The translations under genes and the position numbers were made by a program. A stretch of DNA of 64,000 nt from the NCBI RefSeq assembly GCF_963576615.1, contig NC_088716.1:5766001-5830000 (forward strand). The letters run 5' to 3'. The stretch is from Watersipora subatra. Lineage: Eukaryota; Bryozoa; Gymnolaemata; Cheilostomatida; Watersiporidae. How positions within the stretch are numbered: position 1 is the stretch's first letter; the number at the start of each line of letters is the position of its first letter. Below, piece after piece: positions 28,670 through 40,652 of this stretch. Below the pieces are notes generated by a model, which saw only the letters and a program-made list of their open reading frames with translations, was not told where the DNA came from and did not search any database.

Positions 28670-30661
28670 GTATACAATGTAAAAATTGTAAACCAAGCCT
28701 ACAAAAATTTTCTTCATAAAATTGTTGAAACTTTTGATATTTTGGCACCTACGAAAGAAATAATGGTGAATCAAAAGAAACAATCATGTCCTTGGTTAAC
28801 AAGGAAACTTAAATCTAAAATTAGATCCAAAAACAAATTATGCAAAGAACTCAAAGCTTTTCCTTTTAGCCTTCGTTTTTGTGATAAATACACCAAACTA
28901 CGAAATGAAATTTCCAGTATGATTAAACAAGCAAAGGCAAGCTATTTTAATAAGATTATTTCAGAATAATTTGACCCTAGAAAGCTTTGGAATACTATAA
29001 ATAATGCTTGCGGATTAAAAATGCCAAAATCCACACAAATAAAACAGCTGCTTGATCCTGAAACTAATACTGAACTCTTTGATTCAAATTGCCTCATGTT
29101 TTAACAAGCATTTTACTCAAATAGGACCTCAATTAGCAAATGCCATACCTAAAGAAACTCATATGGTAATTAATCAAAGTGCTTCCTATAAAGCTTTTCT
29201 TATTCAACCAGTTGATGAAGAACTTATCTTAGATTAAATAACAAAATTGAATGATAAAAAGGCAGAAGGAATTTATCGAGTGCCTGCCGAATTAGTAACA
29301 ATATGTTCAGATTATATTGTATCACCACTTGTTGATATCATAAATAGATGTATTAGTTCAGAAATTTTTCCTGATGCTATGAAAGGTGCAAAAGTTTTAC
29401 CGATATACAAAAATAGAGGAAGTTCATTTTTTTGTAATAACTACCGTCCCATATCTGTTTTACTAGTTTTTCTAAAAATATTTGAAAAAATAATAAATTC
29501 TCAGATTCACAATCACATTGATTCAGAAAACGTTATTTGCAAAAATCAATATAGATTTCAAAAGAAAAAAGGCACCAAAGAGGCTCTTATTGAATTTTCT
29601 AATAACACATTTGCTGCCTTATAGATTTTTTTAATAGATTTTTCATTGGCCTTTGAAACAATTGATCATCGTATTCTGCTTGACAAACTTAAAAGCTTAA
29701 ATTTTTTCAAATAAAGCTGTGAAACTCTTAGAAAGTTATTTGTCAAATTGAACTCAATGTGTTTTTGTAAACAAGCATACTTCCTTGCCTCTCAATATTT
29801 CATGTGGTGTTCCTCAAAGCTTCATCTTGGGACCCACTTTGTTCCTGTTATATATAAATGATTTAATTAAATTTTCTAGAAACTTTAAAACAAACCTCTT
29901 TGCTGATGACACAAATTTGTTTTTTTCTTCAAATAAAATAAATGATGAGATTGATACAATAAACTCTGGACTAAACAAAATAAAAAGCTGGTGTAATCAA
30001 AATAAACTTACATCAAATATTGACAAGACAAATTATATTGTAATAAAAAACACATCAAACAAATTTTTGCTAGCTGGAAATTTAAAAAATGAATCATTTA
30101 TCTATTTCAGAGACAAACAACATAAAATTCCTTGGTATAACTATAGATCAAACACTAAATTGGTTCGCTCATATAGCTAATTTAATACAACTTCACAAAA
30201 GCTTAGGTTTAATTTACCTAGCTTCTAGCTATCTTCCTACTAACACCCTCATATTACTATACAAAAGCTTGATAAGCAGTAAAATAATATAATGTATTGA
30301 GGCAAGGGGGAATGCACCTGTTACATACCTAAACAAAATACTTAACATACAGAAAAGATTACTTAGAATCATGTGTCATAAACCTCCCACATATTCTTCT
30401 GCTTCACTGTTTAAACTTAGTAGCATCTTACCTATTCATCAACTTTATACTTTACGCATTTGTATTCTAGCACATAAAAAATTCTACAACCGCCCTTCAT
30501 CACATCCAGCTTACCCTACTAGACATTCATTACTATCTCTTCCACTCCCGTCTTCTTCTACGACGTGTGGACATAGACAGGTCACCTATCAGATGGCACG
30601 GGCTTGGAACCTATTGCCTGGCAGTCTATGCTTGATTCCCAATGCTCACAATTTAAAGTGA
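28670..30661 (+). pseudogene. LINE ORF2 reverse transcriptase remnant
   Basis: Pieces in changing frames carry the linker (28742-28968, stop TAA at 28967), RT fingers (AKVLPIYKNRGSSFFCNNYRPIS), the GVPQSFILGPTLFLLYINDL block where a Phe replaces the usual Gly, the catalytic LFADDTNLF near 29897, and the C-terminal RQVTYQMARAWNLLP block. At least five breaks make it non-functional. Confidence 0.8.
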
Positions 30662-30855
30662 CTCTGAAACAACATCTGCTTGGATTACTGGGATAGCTTA
30701 GGTCTATTGACTTTTAGCTGCTATGTCTGCTGACTTGGGTTTGGCGCCACAATTAGCTCTGCTATTGCGCATGTGAACCCTCATTTTCTACAAATTGTTT
30801 ATCTTTTATATGTTGTATATTAAAATAATGAAAATAAATACATACATACATACAT

Positions 30856-32154
30856 GAACTGATCAGCGTGTTTTCTAGTTTCAAACTTGCCGTCACTAAA
30901 CATTAGTATCTGCTATCTCACTAGCCTTGTCTTTTTCATATCTATTACGGACTGTTGCTTGATGAACGTCTCTTATGAGAAGATCTCATTCCATGGCACA
31001 TAGATTAAACTATGCTACAATTATCATGCGTACAGTCTCTGACACTTTTTATATGATATGATGTAACATGACTCTAGCTGATAGATTTATATTCTTCAAC
31101 TTTTACTATCAAAAATATACAAAACATATAAACAATATACAATTTTCATGTTTTGATGGCTGTGAATCTGTAATATATATGATGAAGAGTTTAGCTAAAT
31201 TAACGACAAATCAATAGCAATTACACTCTTAGTTTTTGTTGTAAAATAAGTTGACACTAACAGTGCCTCTATAACTCCTATGCAAGCAAACTATCTTTCG
31301 TGTCTCATGACTAGCTGTTATGGTTCATCACTCATTTCCTGTCACACGATTAGTCACTATGACCCACACCTTCTCTTCAATTAATAGTATTGAGTTTGTT
31401 TTGCCACTGGTTCCTTAAATTGAAAGGCTTGTTTGTGCTAGTCAGAAATCTCACTCCCTCAATATTGTAGCCAAAATCAGTATCATATGACTGTTTTTTT
31501 TGCATGTAATAAATCTTTAAAAACCGCCAAATAGTAATAGACTTACTGTTAGACTTTAAATTGGCTACACCTGACCATTTTCTTAATCAAAATTTGAGAC
31601 AGTTTTTCTGCATCAAGTTCAAGGACATGCCATGCCGTGAGCAGGTCACTTTACAAATGTCATCAGGCCACAGTCTTGGAGCATCTTGGCCTGTTATGTA
31701 CATACCTACTTCAACTACAAATGAATCATCTGGTAGTTTTTTTAAAGGCATTATTTTGTAGGAATGATGAGTTCATACATCAGGTTAATTTTCTGAAACA
31801 AATATAGATAGTCTAAACTCATGTAAATCCCTTTTAGTTTAATAGGGACATGTGTGAGAGCCCCTTCCTTTTACAGCTATAGTAGATAGGAGTATGAGAC
31901 TATTGGACTACGGTGCAACTATATTATAGGTAAGTGCAGGTAACAAACAGGCTGAGCTGTTTCAACACATTCAGTCTGCATGTCTATGTGCAGGTTCAAC
32001 AGCATTTTTAATCAGCCAGATAATAAATGTATTGATTTGAGGCTGTATTCTCTTCTAGTAAATATGTATTGGGTTAGAATGGATATAACGAAATGATGTG
32101 TCTATAATTTTTTGGAGTTTTACTTATTTTATAGCGCCTAAGTTACTTGCATCT
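30856..32154. other. no feature recognised
   Basis: AT-rich spacer with only chance ORFs (for example 66 codons at 31561). Confidence 0.5.
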
Positions 32155-32510
32155 TATTTGTTCATTTCTGACTTACATATAATACATACATCTCTGACCC
32201 ACAATTCATAATGTACATATCTGACTTACATCTCATACATAAATCTCTGACTTACATCTTGTACAATCATCTCTGACTTACATATCATATGTGCATATAT
32301 GAGTTGCATCTCATACGTACGGCTCTGACTTACATCCCATACATCTTAGATTTACATTTCATACATACATTTCTGACTTACATCTTATAGCTACATCTCT
32401 GACTTACATATCATACATACATCTCTGATTTACATCCCATACATACACCTCAGACTTACATTTCATGGTTATGTCCCTGACTTGCATCTCATATATGCAT
32501 ATCTTATTTG
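32155..32510 (+). repeat. 26-bp minisatellite
   Basis: About 13 diverged units of the form CATACATACATCTCTGACTTACATMT. Spacing varies by a few bases. Confidence 0.8.
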
Positions 32511-32824
32511 CACATAAATATTCTGAAAATCCTTTCTGAAAAAATAAACTTTGTGTGTGCGCAAACAGCAGTCTGCACTAAAGTTTTCAAATGCAGCTCA
32601 GCAAAATGAAACACTGAGAAACAAACAATAACCACTTGCTTCAGGCTGGATGCATGAGGTGAGTAGGATAGAACCTTATGCATTTATATTATAGCAAGAG
32701 TCATTAGAAATATATTCTGCTTTCAAAAGATACTTTTTATAGAAGATATCTCAGTTTGTATGAGTTGTTATCAAATTGTAACTACCAGAAAATGTTCTGC
32801 ACTACTTTTGCTAAGGTTACGCAG

Positions 32825-33340
32825 TTTACAGAGCTGAAACAGTTGATTCTGAAGCCATGAATGCTTTGAACATGTATCACTGTTGCGGTGTTACATGGAA
32901 CTTCAAGGCATATTTGTGTGTCATTCATCAAAGCTGATTATCCTGCTCGCCCATAAATGGAAGATATAGCCGGAGTTTTAATTATTACTTATAGAGCGCT
33001 CACGAAAACAGAACAGTTGATTAAAAATGCCATAAGTGTTATTAATAACATAAATCACTGTTGTGGTCTTAGCAAGAACTTTAAGACATATTTGTGTGTC
33101 ATTCATCAAAGCTGATTATCCCGCTTGCTTATAAATGGAAGATATAGCCAGTGCTTGAACCGTTACTTATGGTAAGCTCCAGAAACAGAACAGCTACTTC
33201 AGAGTGACACGAGTTTTATCCACGTACCTCACTGTTATGGTCCTATGAAGAACTTGAAGGTATATCTGTGTGTCATTCATCAAAGCTGTTCATCCTGCTA
33301 GCTTATTAATATACATGTAATATCTACCCAGTGTTTTAAA
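32825..33340 (+). repeat. three tandem units of about 176 bp
   Basis: TGTGTGTCATTCATCAAAGC occurs at 32915, 33093 and 33267, each within a longer shared block (CACTGTTRYGGT before, AARTGGAAGATATAGCC after). Units are 174-178 bp apart. No ORF. Confidence 0.8.
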
Positions 33341-33487
33341 AGTTGTCCACACTCAACATTTTAGTTAAGGTTCATAATGAAATACTGGTCCTTGTGCTGG
33401 TAAATTATTCAAAAGAAACAATCTAATTATTTTTCCTCATGTGTTTCGGTTTGCACTGAGATATTTAAAGTTTTATTTTTACACTCT

Positions 33488-33625
33488 CCTTCCTTGTCCT
33501 CATCACAAAGGGTCTTCCTTCTAAAAAGTCTTCATGGCAAAAGTACTCATCACAAAGGGGTCCTAATCACATAGGGTCCCCATCACAGAGGATCACCCTC
33601 ACAAAGAGTCCTCGTCACAAACGGT
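33488..33625 (+). repeat. short minisatellite, about 18-20 bp unit
   Basis: Six or seven diverged copies of GTCCTCATCACAAAGGG. Confidence 0.7.
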
Positions 33626-35346
33626 GTGCAAAAAGTCAAAAACAAAATCATAGTGGCCTGCGCTTAAGGTAATGAACAGAGAAAAATGATAAATTATGCA
33701 GCTAATTTCTCCTAGTTGACCTATCAACCGTAAGCTAACATGATTGGAAGTACTGCATATAATAAAATATTACTAGTACAGTTTTGGTTCGAAACAGCAA
33801 AGAATTTTGGTAATTGTCTTCTTAAAAGGCTGATTGAAGTCAGCACTGAGTAAAACAATGACAATCATTATTTAACAGGTGAAAGATAATTGTGGGTAAT
33901 GTTTATGTGTAGTTGTTGACCTTATGTTGCTGTGCATGATAGAGTCTGTAAATTGCTGTATTTGAGTACAATCCATAATAGGTATATGTAGAATGGTGGC
34001 AGAGGACTTTTATGATAAATGTATATACACATTTTAGCAAAAGTCAAATAGAAATACATTGTTAGTATAGTGTTGACATTAGTGTCTGATTTATTTATAA
34101 AAGAAAGTTGATGACTGCATTTGTCGTCAATCAGTATGTTAGAGATTATGCCTCGGTTTTTTTGATTATAAATAGCAACTTGGCCCAGCAACAACTTCTT
34201 AATAATGTACGCTTCTAGTGATGAACAAATGAAAATGGTTATTTAGGCAGCTAATTTCCCTAGCTGATCAATCGCCCATCAGCTAAAGAAATTGAATTTT
34301 TTATTTATTTAATGTTATTCACTGATTACTGTATATCATTATACAATTACCATCGTGGTATAAGTGAATAGTACAGCCGTCATGAGTGATAAACAAAACA
34401 TAAGTAGTTTATACAATTAATGTATCTCTGTTTTCCTCAGTATAAATAAAAGGTCACTAGCCATGACTGACATCAAAACTTTGATAAAATTTAATCATAC
34501 GCTGACTTCATGATTCATTGATATGTTATTAATCGATGAGCATACGCTACCTCTTTATATTCAGGCTCCTTATGTATACAATCCATATCAATTATAGCCG
34601 CCTAATAAAAACATTGCAACACTCACAATGCCGTCTGTTGCCAGGAGATTATGAGAATAACATATTTTATTTGAGCCATTTGCATCAATTATTCCACCTT
34701 GTTATGGCGACAGGAAGGAACAACTTTTAACCGATTTGAAAAAGACATGGTAGCAGTCTAGTCTATGTATTTTACACAAACAGTTAATTATTATCTGGAG
34801 GATTTATCCGTTAAATAACCTTCAAGTTTTAGTTAGTTTGATACGGAGCCAGACTTCACATTGCTTGGTATGAGACAATGTTTCGTAACTTATAACACAC
34901 TCCTTGACATAGTGCCACTTCTTTCAATGTACACTCTTTGACATAATCTCAAATCATAAACAAATTTCTTTTGATTTATTGATCTAAAAGCAATTTTAAT
35001 ACCCTGAACATTATCCTAATGGAAAAAAAACTAAGTATATTTAATCTAGAATAATAAAATACAAGCAGGATGTTTTACAGTACAGAGAAAAATATTGTGT
35101 GATTATTTTAATGATGCGTGTATAGTGGGGTTCCTGAATGTCCTTATATACTATAGGCCTGCCTATGTGCCTCGAGGGCCGACTGGTCATTTCTCTTCCA
35201 GCAGGAATTTGTCCAGTTCGGATTGAGACCTCTCATTGGTTTGCTAGGAAAAATCGTAGGTCACCCGGCATCTTTAGTGTCTGCCTGGGTAGATTATCAG
35301 TCATGGCTTATACACTATTAGCTTTCTGGGTCGTGACATTGATTAC
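33626..35346. other. no gene recognised
   Basis: Two stretches (about 33675 and 34218) share the words GCAGCTAATTTC and CAGCTAA/TAAGCTAA, hinting at an old duplication. A further 3' exon of the coiled-coil gene on the minus strand may lie here, but I could not define it. Confidence 0.35.
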
Positions 35347-35433
35347 CTGTCAAATTGGTATCACTTGGAGTCTGTAGGTGTGCAGCAAATTGTTCCAGCC
35401 TCACTTCTAGCTTCTCCTGCATAGCAGCCAATT
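35347..35433 (-). CDS. coiled-coil exon F of the ankyrin gene
   Basis: Acceptor TTTGTTCAG at its start and donor ACAG|GTAATC at its end; 87 nt, phase 1 like its neighbours. Encodes LAAMQEKLEVRLEQFAAHLQ, a helical segment. The exon after it was not found. Confidence 0.5.
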
Positions 35434-36158
35434 CTGAACAAACAGACATTTCTCATTATAAGTAATATATAAATAAGATTACCATTTACTGGTGAGTAGA
35501 GATATATCAATGACAAACCTATATCAATCTGCTTAGGTCGATCTAAAATTTAAATTACTACCATTTTGATTGACAACCATGAGCTAAAGCCTGGCTCCCA
35601 TATTGATTGCGAGATTGCAGCGGTAAGCTTGCACGTCAAAACACTTGCTATCGCCCGCACATCTTCTGTTCACATAAAGCTGCATCGCTAATAACTACAT
35701 GCATCGTTAATAACTACATAAATAACAATGTTCGCTCAGCATGCCATTTTGATGATGCTGACCTTCACTTGTACGGTGTATTTCAGGAAGACTTTGCCTG
35801 CTGCTTACAGCAAAATTTGAACAGCAGTACTCAGAGGTGTATTTTCTCATTTCACCGCTGATAGCATACGGTGCTGTAGCCGGTGCATTGCGATGTATAT
35901 AGAAACCTGACTTTATGCAGTAAATGTTTCCATGCAATGTAACTCAAGCAGTGTCAACAAATCTAAATTAAATTACCAGAAGGGTGCCATGATTAACCAA
36001 CAACAGCCTTATAGAATCAGACCTTCAGAGCAATACCACAGCTAGTATAAAATATACTAGTAGGTAATTTATAGGTTACTAGCATCGGGTTATACCAGAG
36101 ACTTAAGATATGAGGTGGAGAGAAAGTAGTCATATAGAGCCTAAAAAAATAAAATTAC

Positions 36159-36254
36159 TTGCTCTTTGCTCTCTAGCATCTTCCTGCACTAATGACAACG
36201 TCTTCTGACTGTCCTCCTGTAGTATTGTTACTTGCTGCCTAGCCTCAGTCAATG
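36159..36254 (-). CDS. coiled-coil exon E of the ankyrin gene
   Basis: A 96-nt phase-1 exon (TTTTGCAG acceptor, GTAATT donor). Encodes LTEARQQVTILQEDSQKTL and continues to REQRA. It is a diverged member of the exon family A-D, of the same length as exon D. Confidence 0.6.
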
Positions 36255-36443
36255 CTGCAAAAGTGAGCATGAAAAATCTTATGTTACATGTGCCACACTG
36301 TTACTGCTTACATTTGTGCTTGGATGTAAATAGATCTGCCTACCCTGACTCTGATATGCATATCCAATTACAGAAGTAACTGACTTCTTTTCCTCAGTAC
36401 TATGCTAACAATGGACTAGTGAAACACTAACATAGAATGTTAC

Positions 36444-36605
36444 CTTTTCCCTGCTCCTTAGATTTTTCTTGTAAAGCCAAAATTTTTTCATCGCTTTCTC
36501 TCTGTAGAGCAGAAAGTTTTTGGTCACTTTCTTTCTGTAAAGAGGAGAGCTTCCAATTGCTTTTCTGGTGCAGTGTTTTTATCTGTTGTCTAGCCTCATC
36601 CAACA
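36444..36605 (-). CDS. coiled-coil exon A of the ankyrin gene
   Basis: A 162-nt phase-1 exon between TTTTAG and GTAACA. It starts LDEARQQIKTLHQK and continues in 11-residue repeats such as ESDQKLSALQR, ending EQGK. Hydrophobic residues at the hendecad spacing predict a long coiled coil. Confidence 0.7.
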
Positions 36606-36838
36606 CTAAAACAAAGTGAAATAAGAACCAGCAGATATATATGCTGCAATTTATATCCTTGCATTTAACAATCACATTAGGAGCCAAACCAATTTGTGCT
36701 TACAAATGTACTTTAGCATATTTACCGGCTAACCAGACATTAAAATGTTTTTTTTTTGTAAGTTACAGGAGTAACTGAATTCTCGTTTTTATTACCATAC
36801 TACCAATGGACTGGTCAAATGCTAACATAGAAGGTTAC

Positions 36839-37000
36839 CTCTTGCCTGCTCCTTAGTTTTTTCTTGTAAAGCCAATATTTTCTGATCACTTTCTCTCTGT
36901 AGAGCAGAAAGTTTTCGGTCACTTTCTTTCTGCAAAGAAGAGAGCTTCCGATCACTTTCCTTGTGCAGTGTTTTTATCTGTTGCCTAGCCTCATCCAATG
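36839..37000 (-). CDS. coiled-coil exon B of the ankyrin gene
   Basis: Another 162-nt phase-1 exon, nearly the same as exon A including flanking intron sequence. It encodes LDEARQQIKTLHKESDRKL and further hendecads. The likeness of the introns shows that exon and intron were duplicated together. Confidence 0.7.
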
Positions 37001-37227
37001 CTAAAACAAAGTGAGAAAATAACCAGGAGACATATATGCTGCAATCTATATCCTTGCATTTAACAATTCCATCAGGAGCCGAATCAATTTGTGCTTAGAT
37101 GTAAATTAGCGTATTTACTTGCTAATCAGACTTTAAAAATTTTTTTTTGTAAATTACAGGAGTAACTGAATTTTTCCTTATTGCTATACTAACAACATAC
37201 TAGTCAAACACTAACATAGGGAGTTAC

Positions 37228-37455
37228 CTCTTTCCTGCTCTTTAGTTGTTTCCCATAAAGCCAAGATGTTCTGATCACTTTCACTCTGTAGAGCAGAAAG
37301 TTTTTGGTCACTTTCTCTCTGCAAAGCGGAGAGCTTCTGATCACTTTCTCTCTGTAGAACAAAGAGATTTTGGTCACTTTCTATTTGCAGAGCGGAAAGC
37401 TTCTGATCACTTTCTTTTTTCAGTATTTTTATTTGTTGTCTAGCCTCAGCCAACA
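37228..37455 (-). CDS. coiled-coil exon C of the ankyrin gene
   Basis: A 228-nt phase-1 exon, 66 nt longer than A and B, so two more 11-residue repeats (ESDQKLSALQ type, six in all counting the diverged ends). Acceptor TTGTAG, donor GTAACT. Confidence 0.7.
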
Positions 37456-37688
37456 CTACAACATAGTGAAAACAGAACCAGCTGATAGATATGCTACAAT
37501 TTATATCCTTGCATTTACAATCACACCGGGAGCCGAACAAATTGGTGCTTAGATGTACCTTAGCGTATTTACCTTTCAACAAATCTTTGAAATGCTTTTT
37601 TTGTAAACTACAGAAGTAATGTAACTGACTTATCTTCTTTAGTACTATACCAACAATGGACTAGAGGAACACTAACATAGGGAGTTAC

Positions 37689-37784
37689 CTCTTCCCTGCT
37701 GCTCAGTTTTTTCCATTAGCTTGTAGATTTTTTCGTCATTTTTTCCTTGAAGTGTTTTTACCTGTTGTTTAGCGTCATCCAATG
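37689..37784 (-). CDS. coiled-coil exon D of the ankyrin gene
   Basis: A 96-nt phase-1 exon with two hendecads (LDDAKQQVKTLQGKNDEKIY). It is the first coiled-coil exon found after the ankyrin exon in transcription order. Acceptor TTGTAG, donor GTAACT. Confidence 0.65.
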
Positions 37785-37868
37785 CTACAATATGATAAAA
37801 AAAAATCTGCAGATAGATCATAAAGCCGTAAAAACCCATAAAAATGTAAAAGGCAATATGAAGAAGGG

Positions 37869-38115
37869 CGTAGAGACAAAGAGAGTAGAGACAGAGGCGT
37901 GTAGAGGCAAAGGGGTGTAGAGGCAGATAAGTGTAGAGGCAGAGGAGTGTAGAGGCAGAGGATTGTAGAGACAGAGCAGTGTAGAGACAGAAGAGTGTAG
38001 AGACAGAGCAGTGTAGAGGCAGGGGAGTGTAGAGGAAGAAGAGTGCAGGGGCGGATAGCTGTAGAGGCAGAGGGGCGTGCAAGTTGAGGGGTGTAGAGGC
38101 AGATAGGGGCAGCAG
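37869..38115 (-). repeat. 16-bp minisatellite in intron
   Basis: About 14 units of GTGTAGAGGCAGAGGA on the plus strand. Serine/leucine-rich ORFs on the minus strand across it are artefacts of the repeat. Confidence 0.85.
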
Positions 38116-39955
38116 AGCTTAAACTTGATCCTGGAGATGTAAGCTTCAAAACCAGTTTGATCAGGCGGGTTATCTGACTGGCGGATATTTTGCAGTCTGG
38201 CTGACAGGCAGACTGGCAGAAAGATTCAAAGCGAGTTCAGTCAAGCCAAATTCTCGACGCAAAAAAAGGGGAAACGTAGCCAATTTTGAAAGAAAAAAAT
38301 TTGCAACAGTGTCGGTTAGGCGGCGAGTGCGGTCGCCTTAAGTACTATGCAGTAGAATTGAGCATTCATCTTCTACTTGAAGGCAATGTACAAGATCTGC
38401 GTGAAACTGTTACAAGTGGGCAGGTTGGCTAACAGACCTACAAGTGAGTTTGGCAGGCAGAATGCTCGGCTTTGTACGTTTCTTAGGAAGTGAAGTGTCA
38501 CGTACTGCTACTACTATTGGCAGGTCTGCTCATCTAACTGAATGCTGTCAGTCTGCTCGAGCTTGCGTACCAGCACACTCCAGCACACCTTGGCAGGCTG
38601 GTCACTTGTTAATAAGATTTGCTTGACAAAGATTCAATACACTAGCTTTAATTTCAACAATACAAGAGCAAGCTTATTTCCTTGGCTGAATAACGATTGG
38701 CCACTAAATGCATTGGAGTAGGGGCTAGGGTGCCTTTGCGCAGAAGAAATTTGCCATTGCTCAAGAAAAAACAAAAATGTTTTAAAGTTTTAAAAATTTG
38801 TAACTATTGCCAGCCAAGCCTAACATGGCACAATATCTAATGTGTACAATGAATAAAAGTAACGCATCATTTCACATATACAGGTGTTAATGAAAGAAAG
38901 GTTGAAGGCATCTGGTAAAAATAAATTTGATGGCATTTTGTAAGAAGTCCTCTAAACAGTACCGGCAAATATGAAGTTCAGCCAAAACTCAACATCATAC
39001 TAAATGTTCCTTATACACCTGACTTAAAAATTAAACCACACAATGTCTTATAGTTTTAACAATGACAGATCAACTATTGTAACTTTAATCCTCATATCAA
39101 AGATTAGTATTGTTATAGATTTAAAGCCTGAATATTGAAGCATGAAGCTGCTACGATATTTACTTTTGTCTGTCATTTAGTTTACTGCTAAACATGACAA
39201 AGGATAAAATCATGTTATGTTAAGAGCTTAAACCATTTAACAATTAAAACACTGTGGATGATCTACAACAATCTGAAATATGGCTGTAACAGTTTCTACC
39301 TTCCCTCACAAACTGCTGCATAGATGATTTAGCTATTTATAAAAAAGGAGTGTAACGTTTTACCTCCAACCTCAGCTTGAAGGAATGACTCACTAGTATA
39401 CCACTAGCTACAATAATCAAAGTATAATTACTATTGTGTATTGTTAGAAACTACTTTGATGCTCCACAAGATGCTCTGTTAATAAAATACTGTTTGTAGT
39501 TTGCAAGGCGCTAAAATATATTGTAGTAAATTTTTTGCATCTCAAACATTTCAAAGTACAGAAATATTAACAGACAGAATAGCGTTAAACACAAAAGCCA
39601 AGCTACTGGGTCTGTCACAGGGAGTTGATATTTAAAGAGCTGCAAACATTACTTCAATTTTATTAGCTTTAAATAATAATATTAATTTACATACTCAGAT
39701 TATAAAGTGTTAAACTAGCAGCACTTTGTCTTTGCGAGAATCACTGAGTTTATAGGAAAATAGAGATGCAAATCCAGGTTTTGTCCCAGGGCTAAACATT
39801 AAATGTATACAATGAATGAAATTTTAGCATTTAGCTTAGATTTTAAGTAGAAAGTGGTTGAGACTAATATATGAGTTTAGCAGTAGAAAAGTTCAAAGGA
39901 GTAGCTGGTATCACAATGTATAACAATCCTACCTTTACTATTATAACAAGCCTAC
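38116..39955 (-). other. intron of the ankyrin/coiled-coil gene
   Basis: No further exon of the duplicated type is visible between exon D and the ankyrin exon. The left part is rich in GGCAGGCTGGCAG-like words. Confidence 0.45.
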
Positions 39956-40652
39956 CTTCTACTAGAGACTCCAGAGGCCATCTCTTTAACAGCTCTGATG
40001 AGACACTCTTTCCCCTATTCTCAGCAACCTCCAATGGAGTGCGTTTGTCACGATTCTTTATGTTGAGCAGTGAGGAGACAGTCAGTGGAGACACAGATTT
40101 TAACATGACTTTCAAAGCAGCTGTTTCTCCATTGTACGCTGCACAATGTAGTGGAGTGTAAAGGGCATTATTCTGTATACTTAATAGGTAGTCTCTCTGC
40201 AGTGAGGAGAAGTTGTAGAGAATATGCTCTATACACTTGCTATGTCCCCACAGTGCAGCCTCTCCTATAGCTGCGTAGCCAGCTACATCCTTCTCAGCTA
40301 CAAACTTGTACTTCTTCTCATCACTTACTGTATCAATCAGTAACTCAACAAACTCGCTGTATCCCTTCTTTGCAGCAATGTGTAGTGCTGTGCGTCCATT
40401 CTTCTCCTTCATCAAGAGCAGCTCATCTGCTGTTTTTCTGATTGGTGAGAGAAGCAGATGACATGCTTCTGTGTGTCCGACTTCTGCAGCTACCATAATA
40501 GCTGTGTATGAGTCACTCCTGATAATACGATTCAGCAGCTTTAGTAACTGAGCTGGATGGAGTGTTTCTACAGCTTTTTTCAGTTCACGGATCTCTATCT
40601 TTCCAAGACTTACATACTCATTCAGTAAATATTCCATATTTAACTGTAACAT
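39956..40652 (-). CDS. ankyrin-repeat exon of a multi-exon gene
   Basis: Encodes about 232 residues with five ankyrin repeats (about 48-70, 85-108, 123-146, 162-187 and 201-225), recognisable by GRTALHIAAKKGY and YTPLHCAAYNGE blocks; these form protein-binding surfaces. The N-terminal 45 residues are helical. The start is ATG 40652 or ATG 40637. A donor (GAAG|GTAGGC) ends the exon at 39956 in phase 1, the same phase as coiled-coil exons D, C, B, A, E and F downstream, so these very probably form one protein: ankyrin head and long coiled-coil tail. The reading frame beyond 39956 runs into intron. Candidate non-coding 5' exons end at donors near 40722 and 41090. Such ankyrin/coiled-coil proteins are common in invertebrates; the function is unknown. 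Confidence 0.8.

Larger units (their letters stand above)
27397..30855 (+). mobile_element. decayed non-LTR retrotransposon, CR1/jockey group
   Basis: The order ORF1 remnant, AP-type endonuclease, reverse transcriptase, conserved C-terminal segment and a 3' tail of ATAC repeats (30826-30855) defines a LINE. It is broken by many stops and frameshifts. Its 5' end is not clear, because the ORF1 N-terminus is missing. No target duplication was found. A rearranged fragment of the same family is at 55244-55729. Confidence 0.85.

Noticed and set aside
37672-38149. Two overlapping Leu/Ser/Thr-rich ORFs of 124-136 codons on the minus strand
   Set aside because: They read through the 16-bp minisatellite in two frames and overlap coiled-coil exon D and its intron.
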